Below, piece by piece: positions 34,041-44,175 of a stretch of 64,000 nucleotides of DNA. Every line of letters starts with the position of its first letter. Within the stretch, counting starts at the first letter, position 1. The stretch is taken from assembly GCF_011742165.1 (NCBI RefSeq), contig NZ_JAAQTO010000054.1:1-64000 (forward strand), read 5' to 3'. The notes beneath the pieces were generated by a model. That model was not told the origin of the DNA and made no database searches. It was given only the letters and a program-made list of their open reading frames with translations. The stretch comes from Billgrantia bachuensis. GTDB taxonomy: Bacteria > Pseudomonadota > Gammaproteobacteria > Pseudomonadales > Halomonadaceae. The translations under genes and the position numbers were made by a program.

Positions 34041-34129
34041 AGCGACGAGACGCCGCAAACGGAACGGCGGCACGAGTGCCGGTGGCTTGCCACCGGCGAA
34101 ACAGAGCGACGATCAACGGGTGTATTACC

Positions 34130-35317
34130 ATGCTGACACGGCTCGAGATACGGCTGGTAGGGCGCGCACGGGTGGACATGGAGGCGCTGGAGGCCCTGCT
34201 GCGCAGCCAGGGTGACATCAACGTCACCCAGCGGCTGCTCTACAACGGCAGCGTCGATCCCCTGGAAGGCGTCGAGACGCTGCCCGATGCCCTGGTACTG
34301 ATGGTGGGGGAAAACTGGGAAGCGGAGCTGATGGCGCTGTGCGAACGCCCCGTCGGCGAGCGCCCGCCGCTGCTGGTGGTGGGGCCCAAGGGCAACGTGG
34401 AGCTGATCCGCCTGGCCATGCGGGCCGGTGCCCGCGACTTTTTCTCGCCCCCCGTCGACGACGGCGAGATCAGTCGCTTCCTGCGCGAGATCGTCCGCGA
34501 TCGGCGCGAGGAGCTGGCGCGCCCCGCCGCGACCCTGACCGCCGTGATCAATGCCAAAGGCGGTTCAGGCGCCAGCCTGGTGGCGGCCAACCTGGCCCAT
34601 CGCCTGGTGGTGGAAGGCAAGGAGTGCGCCCTGGTGGACCTGGACGTGCAGTTCGGTTCGCTGCCGCTCTACTTCAACCTGACCCCGGACCATGGGCTGG
34701 TGCAGGCGCTGGAAGCCGCCGACAGCCTCGACACCTTGGCCATGTCGGCCTACATCCAGCGTCACGAGAGCGGCCTCGGTCTGCTCGCCTCGTCGCCCGA
34801 GGATCGTGCCAGCCTCGCCGAGGTGCCCGAGATCCGGGTCGAGCAACTGCTCCACGTGCTGGGCCAGGACCACGACGAGGTGGTGGTCGACCTGCCGCGC
34901 TGGATCAACGGCGCCACGGCCTGCGTGCTGGAGCGCGCCGACCGCGTGCTGATGGTCATGCAGCAAAGCGTTGCTCACTTGCATGACGCCCAGCGCCTGC
35001 GCGACATCCTGGTGCATGAGCTGGGCCTGCCGCCGTCGCGTATCGCGGTGGTGGTCAACCGCTTCGACAAGCGCAACGACGTATCCCTCGGCGCCATCGG
35101 CGATGCCCTGCCGAAGCTGCCGTTGCACACCCTGCCCAACGACTATCGCCACGCCAGCCAGAGCATCAACGTTGGTAGCCCGCTGATCGACCTGGCGCGC
35201 AAGGCCGCGTTGACCCGCTCGCTCAAGGCCCTGGCGCTCACGCTCGTGACACCGCGTGTAGCTCCGGCACGGACGCGGCGCTGGTCGCTAAGGCTGTGGA
35301 ATCGTACCCAACACTGA
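34130..35317 (+). CDS. tadZ: TadZ/CpaE pilus localisation ATPase-like protein
   Basis: This 395-residue protein has an atypical receiver-like N-domain (about 1-130) and a MinD/ParA-like domain. The P-loop reads KGGSGAS near residue 144, so the usual lysine/threonine of GKT is replaced, as in several TadZ proteins that bind nucleotide poorly. TadZ marks the pole or site of pilus assembly. Deviant Walker A is followed by [15 protein letters not shown]. The start is ATG at 34130; the longer reading lacks support. Confidence 0.9.
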   Translation: MLTRLEIRLVGRARVDMEALEALLRSQGDINVTQRLLYNGSVDPLEGVETLPDALVLMVGENWEAELMALCERPVGERPPLLVVGPKGNVELIRLAMRAGARDFFSPPVDDGEISRFLREIVRDRREELARPAATLTAVINAKGGSGASLVAANLAHRLVVEGKECALVDLDVQFGSLPLYFNLTPDHGLVQALEAADSLDTLAMSAYIQRHESGLGLLASSPEDRASLAEVPEIRVEQLLHVLGQDHDEVVVDLPRWINGATACVLERADRVLMVMQQSVAHLHDAQRLRDILVHELGLPPSRIAVVVNRFDKRNDVSLGAIGDALPKLPLHTLPNDYRHASQSINVGSPLIDLARKAALTRSLKALALTLVTPRVAPARTRRWSLRLWNRTQH

Positions 35318-35337
35318 CGCTGACCGGAGACAGGCTC

Positions 35338-36699
35338 ATGAATTTCCGTGAACGCATGACGGCAGGAGAGGAAGATCGGACCTGGGGCGGCCGCGCGCTG
35401 GCGGGGACCAGCCTGTCGCCGGCCGAGCAGGAGTTCAAGCAGCGCCTGTTCCGCCAGCTGGTCAAGGTAATGGACCTGGCGCTGCTCAGCACGCTGGACG
35501 AACGCGAGGCGCGCAGCCAGGTGCAGCAGGTGTGCGAGGCGCTGATAGGCAGGGAGACGCTGCCGTTCAACGCGGCCGTGCGCCAGCGCATCGTCAGCGA
35601 ACTGCAGGACGAGGTGCTGGGCCTGGGGCCGCTGGAGACCCTGCTCGCCGACAAGACGGTCTCGGACATCCTGGTCAACGGCACCAAACCCATCTACGTC
35701 GAGCGTCGCGGCAAGCTGGAGCGGACGGTGCTGCGCTTCGACAGCGACCAGCACCTGATGACCATCATCGACCGCATCGTGTCGAGCGTGGGGCGGCGTG
35801 TCGACGAATCCTCGCCGATGGTCGATGCCCGGCTCAAGGATGGCTCGCGGGTCAACGCGGTGATACCGCCGCTGGCCATCGACGGGCCGATGCTGTCGAT
35901 CCGGCGTTTCGCCGTGGATCGCCTGACGGTGGAGAACCTGATCGCCCACGGCAGCCTCTCACCGGTCATCGCCCAAGTACTGGAGAAGGTGGTCAAGGCA
36001 CGGCTCAACGTGCTGGTTTCGGGCGGCACCGGTGCCGGCAAGACCACTCTGCTCAACGTGCTGTCGGGCTTCATCCCGCCTGACGAGCGCATTGTCACCA
36101 TCGAGGACTCCGCCGAGCTGCAGCTGCAGCAGCCCCATGTCGGCCGCCTGGAGACGCGCCCGCCCAACATCGAGGGGCGCGGCGAGGTGTCCCAGCGCGA
36201 TCTGGTGCGCAACAGTCTGCGCATGCGCCCCGACCGCATCATCGTCGGCGAGGTGCGCGGCGGCGAGGCCTTCGACATGCTGCAGGCGATGAACACCGGC
36301 CACGACGGCTCCCTGACCACCATCCACGCCAATACGCCGCGCGATGCCCTGACGCGGATCGAGAACATGGTGGCGATGAGCGGCTTCCAGCTGCCGCCGC
36401 GCGCGCTGCGCTCGCAGATCGCTTCGGCCATCGACCTGGTGGTGCAGGTAGAGCGCCAGGAAGATGGCGTCCGGCGCCTGGTCAGCGTACAGGAGGTCAA
36501 CGGCCAGGAAGGTGAGATCATCACCATGTCGGAGCTGTTCCGCTTCGAGCGCGAAGGCCTCGATGAGCACGGCCGCGTGGTGGGGCAGTACCAGGCCACC
36601 GGTGTGGTGCCGGGCTTCTACGACCATCTCAAGCGGCGCGGGCTCGACCCGGGGCTGGAAGTCTTCCAACTGGGCGGAGGGCAGCGGCCATGGGCGTGA
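35338..36699 (+). CDS. tadA: Tad pilus assembly/retraction ATPase TadA/CpaF
   Basis: This 453-residue hexameric secretion ATPase powers Flp pilus extension and retraction. Walker [10 protein letters not shown] is at 229-237, Asp box residues in [12 protein letters not shown], Walker B in [17 protein letters not shown] and the His box in [11 protein letters not shown]. The conserved [20 protein letters not shown] segment lies near residue 95. It starts behind CCGGAGA and its end overlaps tadB by ten bases, indicating translational coupling. Confidence 0.95.
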   Translation: MNFRERMTAGEEDRTWGGRALAGTSLSPAEQEFKQRLFRQLVKVMDLALLSTLDEREARSQVQQVCEALIGRETLPFNAAVRQRIVSELQDEVLGLGPLETLLADKTVSDILVNGTKPIYVERRGKLERTVLRFDSDQHLMTIIDRIVSSVGRRVDESSPMVDARLKDGSRVNAVIPPLAIDGPMLSIRRFAVDRLTVENLIAHGSLSPVIAQVLEKVVKARLNVLVSGGTGAGKTTLLNVLSGFIPPDERIVTIEDSAELQLQQPHVGRLETRPPNIEGRGEVSQRDLVRNSLRMRPDRIIVGEVRGGEAFDMLQAMNTGHDGSLTTIHANTPRDALTRIENMVAMSGFQLPPRALRSQIASAIDLVVQVERQEDGVRRLVSVQEVNGQEGEIITMSELFRFEREGLDEHGRVVGQYQATGVVPGFYDHLKRRGLDPGLEVFQLGGGQRPWA

Positions 36700-37676
36700 A
36701 TCTCAATCTCTCCGACGAGACGATCTTCATCGGCATGATCTTCATCGCCGCCTTCCTGCTGATGCAGAGCTTCCTGGTACCGGCGTTCGGTGAGAACCGC
36801 AAGGCGCAGAAGCGGCTCAAGAAGCGACTGCACGCCATCTCGGCCGGGGCGGAGCGCGGTCAGGCCTCGCTGGTGCGGCGCAAGTACCTGCGCCAGCTGT
36901 CGCCGCTGGAGCGGGGGCTGGAGGCGCTGCCCGGCATGGCACGGGTCGAGCGGCTGATCGAGCAGGCGGGGCGCGAGACGCCGGCCTACCGGGTGGTGCT
37001 GCAGAGCGTCTGCCTGGGGGGCATGTTCGGCGTGGCCGGCTTCTATCTGCTGCCCCAGCCCCTGCTGGGCGTGCTGATGGGGGTTGGCGTGGCGGTGCTG
37101 CCGTTCATGCACCTGCAGCGGCTGCGCAGCAGGCGCCTGGCGCGCTTCGAGGAACAGCTGCCCGATGCCTTGATCATCATGGCGCGGGCGCTGCGGGCGG
37201 GGCACCCCTTCAGCGACGCCATGCACCTGGTGGCCGAGGAGATGGCGGATCCCATCGCCGGCGAGTTCCGCACCACCTTCATGGAGATCAACTACGGCGG
37301 CGAGGTGCGCAGCGCCATGCTGGGCATGCTGGAGCGGGTGCCGAGCGTGACCGTGATGGTGTTCGCGACCTCGGTGCTGATCCAGAAGGAGAGCGGCGGC
37401 AACCTGGCCGAGCTGCTCGATGGCCTGGCCTCGGTGGTGCGCGACCGCTTCCGCTTCCAGCGCAAGGTACGCACGCTCTCGGCCCAGGGGCGCATGGCGG
37501 CCTGGATCCTCTCGCTGCTGCCGTTTGCCCTGGCCGGCATTCTCACCCTGGTGTCGCCGAAGTTCCTGCCCATGCTCACCCAGGATCCGGTGGGCCGGCA
37601 GATGATCGTGGCGGCGTTCGTCATGATCGTGATCGGTATCTTGTGGATGCGCCGCATCGTGCGCATCGACGTCTGA
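36690..37676 (+). CDS. tadB: Tad inner-membrane platform protein TadB
   Basis: This 328-residue membrane protein carries a type II secretion F domain (about 140-320) with a hydrophobic N-terminal segment, two central helices and one C-terminal helix. The F-domain motif [21 protein letters not shown] is clear. With TadC it forms the inner-membrane platform moved by TadA. Its start lies within the tadA 3' end and tadC follows after 13 bp. Confidence 0.93.
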   Translation: MGVNLNLSDETIFIGMIFIAAFLLMQSFLVPAFGENRKAQKRLKKRLHAISAGAERGQASLVRRKYLRQLSPLERGLEALPGMARVERLIEQAGRETPAYRVVLQSVCLGGMFGVAGFYLLPQPLLGVLMGVGVAVLPFMHLQRLRSRRLARFEEQLPDALIIMARALRAGHPFSDAMHLVAEEMADPIAGEFRTTFMEINYGGEVRSAMLGMLERVPSVTVMVFATSVLIQKESGGNLAELLDGLASVVRDRFRFQRKVRTLSAQGRMAAWILSLLPFALAGILTLVSPKFLPMLTQDPVGRQMIVAAFVMIVIGILWMRRIVRIDV

Positions 37677-37689
37677 GGAGGGCGCGCTG

Positions 37690-38667
37690 ATGGACGCGGT
37701 GACAGCTTGGCTCGACAGGTTCGATGCCTTCACGCAGGACCCCCAGGCCATGCAGCTCGGCTTTGCCGCCTTGCTGGGCCTTGCCGTCTTCGCCCTGATG
37801 GTGGCGCTGATGCTGCTGGTAATAGGGCTGTCGGACCCACTGCGGCGGCGCCTCCAGCACCTCGAAGCCAGCGCCGGGACAGCGGCGGGGAATGGCATGG
37901 CGGAGGCGGGCGGCGTGGTCCAGTGGCTGGGCCCGATGGGCGAGAAGCTGGTGCCCGGGAAAGAAGAGGTGCGTAGCCGTATCGCCACGGAACTGCGCCA
38001 TGCCGGCAAGCGCTCGCCGTCGGCGGTCAGCCTGTTCTATGGCATCCGCCTGCTGCTTGCCGTGGTGCCGCCGTTACTGCTGCTGCTGCTCCTTCCGTTG
38101 GTGCGCATTCCCTCCGCGATCGCGATCCTGCTGGTCATCTTCGTGGCCATCTTCGGCTACCTGCTGCCGCGCTTCTGGCTGGAGCGCGCGATCAAGCGGC
38201 GCACCACGTTGCTGCGCCGCGGCCTGCCCGACGCCCTCGACCTGCTGGTGGTGTGCAGCGAGGCGGGGTTGGGCCTGGGCGCGGCCATCCAGCGGGTGGC
38301 GCGCGACCTGGAGGTGAGCCACCCGGAGCTGGCCGACGAACTGCACCTGTTCGGCATGCAGACCCGTGCCGGTATGGACAACAAGACCGCCCTGCGCGAC
38401 CTCGAGGAGCGCACCGGGGTCGAGGACATCCGCGGCCTGGTCACGACCCTGCTGCAGAGCATGCGCTTCGGCACCAGCATCGCCATGACCCTGCGTCTAT
38501 TCGCCGTGGAACTGCGCGACAAGCGCACCCAGGAGGCCGAGGAGAAGGCCGCCAAGGTCAGCACCAAAATGCTGTTTCCACTCATCTTCTGTGTCTTTCC
38601 CAGCTTCTTCGTGGTGGCCCTGGGGCCGCCGCTGCTGGGGGCGGCCGCCGCCCTGGCGGGGCGCTGA
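37690..38667 (+). CDS. tadC: Tad inner-membrane platform protein TadC
   Basis: This 325-residue protein is the second T2SF-domain platform subunit. It has a membrane helix near residue 25-45, a helix pair at about 115-160, and the F domain with LDLLVVCSEAGLGLGAAIQRV and a late ALRDLEERTGVEDIRGLVTTLLQS segment. The final hydrophobic stretch is FPLIFCVFPSFFVVALGPPLL. It probably heterodimerises with TadB. Confidence 0.93.
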   Translation: MDAVTAWLDRFDAFTQDPQAMQLGFAALLGLAVFALMVALMLLVIGLSDPLRRRLQHLEASAGTAAGNGMAEAGGVVQWLGPMGEKLVPGKEEVRSRIATELRHAGKRSPSAVSLFYGIRLLLAVVPPLLLLLLLPLVRIPSAIAILLVIFVAIFGYLLPRFWLERAIKRRTTLLRRGLPDALDLLVVCSEAGLGLGAAIQRVARDLEVSHPELADELHLFGMQTRAGMDNKTALRDLEERTGVEDIRGLVTTLLQSMRFGTSIAMTLRLFAVELRDKRTQEAEEKAAKVSTKMLFPLIFCVFPSFFVVALGPPLLGAAAALAGR

Positions 38668-38697
38668 GCCATCCAACGTCGTACTGGAGGGGTTGTC

Positions 38698-39657
38698 ATG
38701 AATAACGTCATCAGAACTGCCATGGGCCTGCGCACCGTCTGGGCCGCTGCCACGCTATCCCTGGTGCTGGGCGGTTGCGCCGCCACCGGGGGCCCGCCCC
38801 CGGAGGGTGACGTCTACGGGTCGCTGAGCGACGGCGGATCGTCGGTGGCCTACAGCACCGCCTTTCCGGTGGGCTCGCCCGAGGAGGCCTACCGCAATGG
38901 CGATGCCGCGCTGCGGGCCGGCGACGCCGACCGGGCGCTGTTCGAGTACCTGCGCGGGCTGCGTATGGAGGCACGGCCCAAGGCCGATCCGCTCTATCGG
39001 GTGGGGATCATCCATCATGGGCGCGGCAATCATGAGCTTGCGGGCACCGCCTATCGCTGGGTGCTGGACATCGAGCCGAACCATGCCGGAGCGGGTACGG
39101 CGCTTGGCATCATCCTGATACAGCAGCGCGACTACGAGCAGGCCGAGCGGTTCCTGGCGCCCATCGCGGCACGCCGCCAGGCACCCTGGCAGGCTCACAA
39201 CGCCCTGGGAGTGATCGCCGACATCAACAGCGATCACGCCACGGCCCAGAGCCACTATGCACGCGCCCTGGAGGTGAATCCGAGAACGCCGCTGGTGCTC
39301 AACAACCAGGGCTACTCGCGCTACCTGGCCGGCGACCTGTCGGGCGCCCGCCAGGCGCTGCGCCAGGCGGTAAGTGTCAACCCCGACTACGACCTGGCCT
39401 GGCGCAACCTGGGACTCGTGCATGCCCGCGAAGGAGACTACGACACTGCCATCGAGGCGGTGGCTCGCAGCGGCGACCGCGCCAAGGCCTACAACGACAT
39501 CGGCTATATCTCGATGCTCGAAGGACGCTATCAGGATGCCATGGGCTTCTTCGAGGAGGCGATGCGCCTGTCGCCGGCCTACTACGTCACCGCCAGCGAG
39601 AATGCCCGCAGCCTGGACCAGCTGATTCGTCGTCACGGTGGTGAAACCGTCAACTGA
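38698..39657 (+). CDS. tadD: TPR lipoprotein TadD
   Basis: This 319-residue protein has a lipobox, LVLGGC, at about residue 27 and then at least five tetratricopeptide repeats (for example LVLNNQGYSRYLAGDLSGAR and AYNDIGYISMLEGRYQDAM). TadD is thought to help assemble or localise the RcpA secretin from the outer membrane. The site GGAGGGG precedes the start. Confidence 0.9.
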   Translation: MNNVIRTAMGLRTVWAAATLSLVLGGCAATGGPPPEGDVYGSLSDGGSSVAYSTAFPVGSPEEAYRNGDAALRAGDADRALFEYLRGLRMEARPKADPLYRVGIIHHGRGNHELAGTAYRWVLDIEPNHAGAGTALGIILIQQRDYEQAERFLAPIAARRQAPWQAHNALGVIADINSDHATAQSHYARALEVNPRTPLVLNNQGYSRYLAGDLSGARQALRQAVSVNPDYDLAWRNLGLVHAREGDYDTAIEAVARSGDRAKAYNDIGYISMLEGRYQDAMGFFEEAMRLSPAYYVTASENARSLDQLIRRHGGETVN

Positions 39658-39713
39658 TGGGCACGACCCCCGGCGCCACAAGCGCGGGGCAGCATGAACG
39701 AGGAGGGCTAGGC

Positions 39714-40157
39714 ATGAAAGCGATACGCTCGGTGCATTGTCAGCGCGGCTCCGAGGTCGTGGAGTTCGCCATCTCGGCGTCGCTGCTGTTCATTCTGCTG
39801 TTCGGCATCATCGAGTTCAGCGTCGCGCTGTTCGACAAGGCGACGCTGACCAATGCCAGCCGCGAAGGGGCGAGAACCGGCATTCTGTACCGCCCGGAAC
39901 CGCGTGACACGGCAACTGAGGATGCCGCCATCGAACAGGCGATTCGCGACTACGCCGAGCAATACCTGATTTCCCTGGGGGGGCCGGCCGCAATGGAGAT
40001 CACCATTCAACGCCCCAATGGTGGGACCCTGCAGGCCGGGGACAGTCTGGTCGTGACGGTCGACTATCCCTATCAGTTCCTGCTGCTACCCGCCTTCGTC
40101 GGCACCCTGGGCGATGTGCTGGAACTCAGCGCCACCACCGTGATGAGGGCCGAATGA
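39714..40157 (+). CDS. tadE: TadE-type pseudopilin
   Basis: This 147-residue protein has a short basic N-terminus followed by RGSEVVEFAISASLLFILLFG, a TadE pseudopilin-like segment with Glu at the +5-like position. A mainly polar C-domain follows. It is probably processed by the locus peptidase and serves as a minor pilus component. ATG at 39714 is set by GAGGAGGG. It is followed by tadG after one base. Confidence 0.9.
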   Translation: MKAIRSVHCQRGSEVVEFAISASLLFILLFGIIEFSVALFDKATLTNASREGARTGILYRPEPRDTATEDAAIEQAIRDYAEQYLISLGGPAAMEITIQRPNGGTLQAGDSLVVTVDYPYQFLLLPAFVGTLGDVLELSATTVMRAE

Positions 40158-40158
40158 C

Positions 40159-41433
40159 ATGAACGCAAACATCGCCAAGCGTGGCCGCTACGGTTCGCCG
40201 CAACGCCAACGTGGGGTCTCCATCGTCCTGTTGGCCGTCGGCCTCTTCATGCTGCTGGCCTTTACCGCCCTGACCGTGGACGGGGGCAATCTCTACGTGG
40301 CCAAAAACGAACTGCACAATGCCGCCGACGCCGGCTCTCTGGCGGGCGCCCGGGTGCTCTATACCGCCGATGGCAGTTCGGTCAATCCGAATGCGAACCA
40401 GGTCGCCACGGATGCGGCCATGGACAACGACAGCCAGAACGAGGCGGTGGAGGTCGTGCGCGCCTTGCGCGGGCACTGGAGCTTCGGCACCCGGACCTTC
40501 ACCCCGGACGAGTCCCTTGATCCTGTCGACCTGTTCAACAAGTCGACGGCCGAGCTCGACACCTATGACCCGCTGGAACCCTTCATCAATGCCGTGGAGG
40601 TGGTCACGGCTCGTCAGCAGACCCAGGTGGAGGCCTTCTTCGGAAGAATCTTCGGGTTTCCGGGCTACGACGTGACGGCGCGCTCGGTGGCCTACATCGG
40701 CTTTGCCGGCAACCTGCGCCCGGAGGACGTCGACCAGCCCATCGCCCTGTGCCGGCAGGCGCTTGTGGATCCCTCGGGGAATTACTCCTGCAGCACGGGC
40801 CGCTTCATCCCCGAGGGCGACCAGACCGGCGGCTGGACCAATTTCCAGCACGACGACAGCGGGGCGTCCAATGCCAACGAACTCAGGAACCTGGTTTGCG
40901 GCGACGGCAATCCCGACGAAATGCGCTTCGGTGAGGACATCTCCACTAACAACGGCCAGGTGCAGTCGGCCTTCAGCGACCTCTACGACTGCTGGGTGGA
41001 GAAGACCGGCAAGGAAGTTATCTGGACCTTGACCCTGCCGGTGATCGACTGCGAGGAGGGCGTTGCGCCGAGCAACCCGCTGGTAGGTGCCGTGACCGTC
41101 AATATCGTGTGGATCATCGACCAGGCCAACAACATCGACGATCGTGCGCCGCGACAGATGGAACTGCCGCCCGAAGACAGCGACAGCGATTCGCCGGGTA
41201 CCTGGAACCATGACGGCACCAGCGGTGCGGAGCGCTGGGACAGCTTCGTCGATACCTTCAATCTGCAGAAAGAGAATGGCGATCCCGCCTATTGGAGCTC
41301 CGACCCGCAAGAGTCGGGTTGGCGACAGAAGAGCATTTACTTCCTGCCCAGTTGCAGCTATCACGACCCCAAAGGACAGACGGGAGGCGAAAATTTCGGA
41401 ATTCTGGCGCAGATACCCGTGCTGGTGGATTAG
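40159..41433 (+). CDS. tadG: TadG-like pilus assembly protein
   Basis: This 424-residue protein starts with a TadE/TadG-like segment, QRGVSIVLLAVGLFMLLAFTALTVDGGN, giving one membrane helix. It continues with the conserved KNELHNAADAGSLAGARVL motif, then a long periplasmic domain with several cysteines. It lacks an obvious von Willebrand MIDAS motif found in longer TadG proteins. No TadF gene is present, so TadE and this protein are the only pseudopilin-like components. A terminator follows. Confidence 0.85.
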   Translation: MNANIAKRGRYGSPQRQRGVSIVLLAVGLFMLLAFTALTVDGGNLYVAKNELHNAADAGSLAGARVLYTADGSSVNPNANQVATDAAMDNDSQNEAVEVVRALRGHWSFGTRTFTPDESLDPVDLFNKSTAELDTYDPLEPFINAVEVVTARQQTQVEAFFGRIFGFPGYDVTARSVAYIGFAGNLRPEDVDQPIALCRQALVDPSGNYSCSTGRFIPEGDQTGGWTNFQHDDSGASNANELRNLVCGDGNPDEMRFGEDISTNNGQVQSAFSDLYDCWVEKTGKEVIWTLTLPVIDCEEGVAPSNPLVGAVTVNIVWIIDQANNIDDRAPRQMELPPEDSDSDSPGTWNHDGTSGAERWDSFVDTFNLQKENGDPAYWSSDPQESGWRQKSIYFLPSCSYHDPKGQTGGENFGILAQIPVLVD

Positions 41434-41452
41434 GCTCCGAGCGAAAGTCGGC

Positions 41453-41493
41453 GGGCGCTGGTCGAATCTCTCTGCCAGCGCCCTTTCTTGTTT
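41453..41493 (+). terminator. Terminator of the Tad locus
   Basis: GGGCGCTGG (41453-41461) pairs with CCAGCGCCC (41475-41483) over a 13-base loop and is followed by TTTCTTGTTT. Confidence 0.85.
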
Positions 41494-41517
41494 GGCGATG
41501 CGCTAAGAGTAAGCCGC

Positions 41518-42453
41518 TCAGGTCGAAGCCCTGAGGCTGAGGGGGGCGGCACCGTCGGAGCCGTCAATGTCGAATGCGGACTTGCCGACAGGTGCCGTCG
41601 CTTCTCCACATGGCTTGGCCGGCTCCTTGGGCGGTGCGACCGGAGCGGCGGTGGCTGTGTGCGGGTTCAGTGATTGCCGATAGAGCGTCGGCGTGTGGCC
41701 GACGTGCTTTTGAAAAGTGCGAGTGAAGTAGGAGAGGTCGCGAAAACCGACGCTGAAGCAGACGTCCGTCACCGACATCCGCGGATTGGCCAGCAGCCGC
41801 TTGGCTTCAGCGATACGCCGTTCAAGCAGATAACCCTGGAAGGTATTGTCGGTGAGCTTGCGGAACAGACGGCTGAGCTGGAAGGGGGTGATACCGCACT
41901 GCTCGGCGACGTCGGCCTGAGCCACTTTCTGGTGCAGGTGCTGTTCGATATAGCTGATGGCGCGATCCAGCTGCACGCGCTGATGGCTCGATGCAAGACA
42001 GTGATGCCGTGCTTCAGGAGGAATTTGATTGCTTAATTCCGCCGCCTGTCTCCTCACCTGAGTGCCTGCGTTGGCCGATCTCAACTGGTAAAGGCTTCCC
42101 ATCACCGCCATGAACCGGGTGAGATCGACCGGCTGAACGAAGTAATCCCATACGCGGGTGCGGAAGGCCCATACCGCCAGGCTTTCTGAATGCGCCTGAG
42201 TGATCATGAGCAGGGGCACCGAGGCCGCACGCTGCTTGGCCTGCCTGAGATCGGTCAGGCCCTGTAGGTCGGGATAATCGTATTCGAAACAGGCGGCGAT
42301 GGGGGGGCGGGAGAGCAGGATGGGAAGGGGATCCTGCTCATTGGACACGAATTCAACCGTATAGCCCTTTTTACGCAGAGCGTGTACATAATTTTTTTCT
42401 ACTGGGTTATCGATAGTACGTAGCACGACGAGCACATAAGCATGAGTGGACAT
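41518..42453 (-). CDS. Receiver-AraC type transcriptional regulator
   Basis: This 311-residue protein has an N-terminal receiver-like domain (about 1-125) and a C-terminal AraC/XylS DNA-binding domain (about 165-265, with two helix-turn-helices, QADVAEQCGITPFQLSRLF and MSVTDVCFSVGFRDLSYFTRTF). A possible phospho-acceptor Asp sits in FEYDYPDLQG, and DYFVQPVDL replaces the usual lysine motif, so phosphorylation is doubtful. A proline/alanine-rich tail follows. It opposes the Tad locus end and may regulate it. No partner kinase is adjacent. Confidence 0.83.
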   Translation of the reverse strand: MSTHAYVLVVLRTIDNPVEKNYVHALRKKGYTVEFVSNEQDPLPILLSRPPIAACFEYDYPDLQGLTDLRQAKQRAASVPLLMITQAHSESLAVWAFRTRVWDYFVQPVDLTRFMAVMGSLYQLRSANAGTQVRRQAAELSNQIPPEARHHCLASSHQRVQLDRAISYIEQHLHQKVAQADVAEQCGITPFQLSRLFRKLTDNTFQGYLLERRIAEAKRLLANPRMSVTDVCFSVGFRDLSYFTRTFQKHVGHTPTLYRQSLNPHTATAAPVAPPKEPAKPCGEATAPVGKSAFDIDGSDGAAPLSLRAST

Positions 42454-42782
42454 AAGCAGTGTCCCTCCGTGAATCCCTTGCGTGATAACGCTTTATAAGA
42501 TCTATTTATTGGGTCTTTCTAATTGTAAAAGTTTGTTAATTGGGAATGAGTTAACGTAATCTTTTGTGATGGGTATGTCTTATCCACTGTAATTGAAGGT
42601 GGCGAAATAGCTGGGTTATATTTCTCATCCTTTAGTCGTAGATATTTAACGAAAAAGCTGTATTAGGAATATGTGATTATGCTTGCAGCCATCAGGAAGG
42701 CCAGGCAGTTACGGCACTACGACTTGGCTGCGCGGACGAGAGTTCTGCTAGAATCGGCTCCTTTTCCACCAACGGACAAGCC
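42454..42782. other. AT-rich intergenic region
   Basis: This 329-bp stretch is far more AT-rich than its surroundings between about 42480 and 42680 and holds no supported gene. It contains the divergent promoters of the AraC-type regulator and of the flavoprotein. For the latter, TTGGCT and TAGAAT (near 42724 and 42749) are a candidate pair with long spacing. The composition fits silencing by an H-NS-like protein, but that is speculative. Confidence 0.5.
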
Positions 42783-43997
42783 ATGCCGTCTCCAGGATTC
42801 GATGTCGTGATCGTCGGCGCGGGCGCTGCCGGGCTGATGTGTGCCCTCACGGCGGGCTATGTTGGGCGGCGCGTGCTGGTGCTCGACCATGCCAACAAGC
42901 CCGGCAAGAAGATCCTGATGTCGGGGGGAGGGCGCTGCAACTTCACCAACTTGGCCACCGGGCCTGCCAACTTCTTCTCTGGCAATCCGCATTTCTGCAT
43001 CTCGGCGCTGAAGCGCTACCGTCCGGAACATTTCGTCGAGCTGGTGGAGCGGCATGGCGTCGACTATGTCGAGAAGGCACCGGGTCAGCTGTTCTGCGCC
43101 CACTCCGCCAAGGAGCTGCTCGACGTGCTGCTCACCGAATGCGAATGGGCCGGGGTGGAGCTGCGCCTGAAGACAGCCGTCGAACGTATCGAGCCAGTAG
43201 GTGAGGCCATGCGACTCGTTACCTCCACAGGGCGCATCGAGGCCGGTGCGGTGGTGATCGCCACCGGCGGGCTTTCGATACCCACCATGGGGGCTACCGG
43301 CTTTGGTTACGACATCGCTCGCCAGTTCGGCCTGGAGGTGACCGAGACGCGCCCGGCACTGGTGCCTTTCACGTTGACCTCCCAGTGGAAGGCACGCGTC
43401 GCCGACCTGGCCGGTGTGGCCTGTGACGTGGCGGTAAGCGCCGTGCGTGCCGGCCAGCGCCTGGGGCCGGGTCGCGAACGTCGCTATCGCGAGCCGATGC
43501 TGTTCACCCACCGTGGTCTGTCCGGCCCGGGCATGCTGCAGATTTCGAGCTACTGGCAGCCAGGCGACGAACTCGAGATCGATCTGTTGCCGAATATCTC
43601 GGTCGGTGAGGCGCTCGCGGCGGCGCGTCATGACACGCCACGCCGCCAGCTCTCCACCTGGCTTGGCGAATGTCTGCCTAGGCGCCTGGCCCAGGCGTTG
43701 ACCGAGTGGCACGGCGAGGATCCCATCCTGGCTGAACTCTCCAATGCCCGCCTAGAGGCGTGGCACGAACGCCTCGGCCACTGGCGCCTCAAGCCTGCCG
43801 GCACCGAAGGCTGGCGTACCGCCGAGGTGACCTTGGGCGGTGTCGACACGGCTTCCATCTCGTCGAAGGACTTCAGCGTCGAGGGTTTGCCGCAGCTGCG
43901 TTTCATTGGCGAGGTGCTCGACGTCACCGGCGAGCTTGGCGGTTACAACTTCCAGTGGGCCTGGGCATCGGGCGTGGCGTGTGGAAATGCTCTGTAG
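42783..43997 (+). CDS. NAD(P)/FAD-dependent oxidoreductase, YhiN/HI0933 family
   Basis: This 404-residue flavoprotein has a dinucleotide-binding N-terminus (VIVGAGAAGLMCA near 10-22), the family segment HANKPGKKILMSGGGRCNFTN, a middle domain with the FTHRGLSGPGMLQIS motif, and a C-terminal FAD loop, GEVLDVTGELGGYNFQWAW. The family is conserved in bacteria but the substrate is unknown. It appears to be transcribed alone, 178 bp upstream of egtB. Confidence 0.92.
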   Translation: MPSPGFDVVIVGAGAAGLMCALTAGYVGRRVLVLDHANKPGKKILMSGGGRCNFTNLATGPANFFSGNPHFCISALKRYRPEHFVELVERHGVDYVEKAPGQLFCAHSAKELLDVLLTECEWAGVELRLKTAVERIEPVGEAMRLVTSTGRIEAGAVVIATGGLSIPTMGATGFGYDIARQFGLEVTETRPALVPFTLTSQWKARVADLAGVACDVAVSAVRAGQRLGPGRERRYREPMLFTHRGLSGPGMLQISSYWQPGDELEIDLLPNISVGEALAAARHDTPRRQLSTWLGECLPRRLAQALTEWHGEDPILAELSNARLEAWHERLGHWRLKPAGTEGWRTAEVTLGGVDTASISSKDFSVEGLPQLRFIGEVLDVTGELGGYNFQWAWASGVACGNAL

Positions 43998-44175
43998 GTA
44001 GCCTGGGCAGCCTGGAAACCGCCGCGTTGGCCAGGGTTTCGGGCATTCGTACGCGGGTGCTCTTCTGGCATTCGAATGACAAAACCTTACGGAGCGTAAC
44101 CGGGCGCTTGGGGACGGATTGCTACGCTTGGGAGAATTGGTTCGCCACGGATGTGGTTCGTCACAGGAGTGTGCC

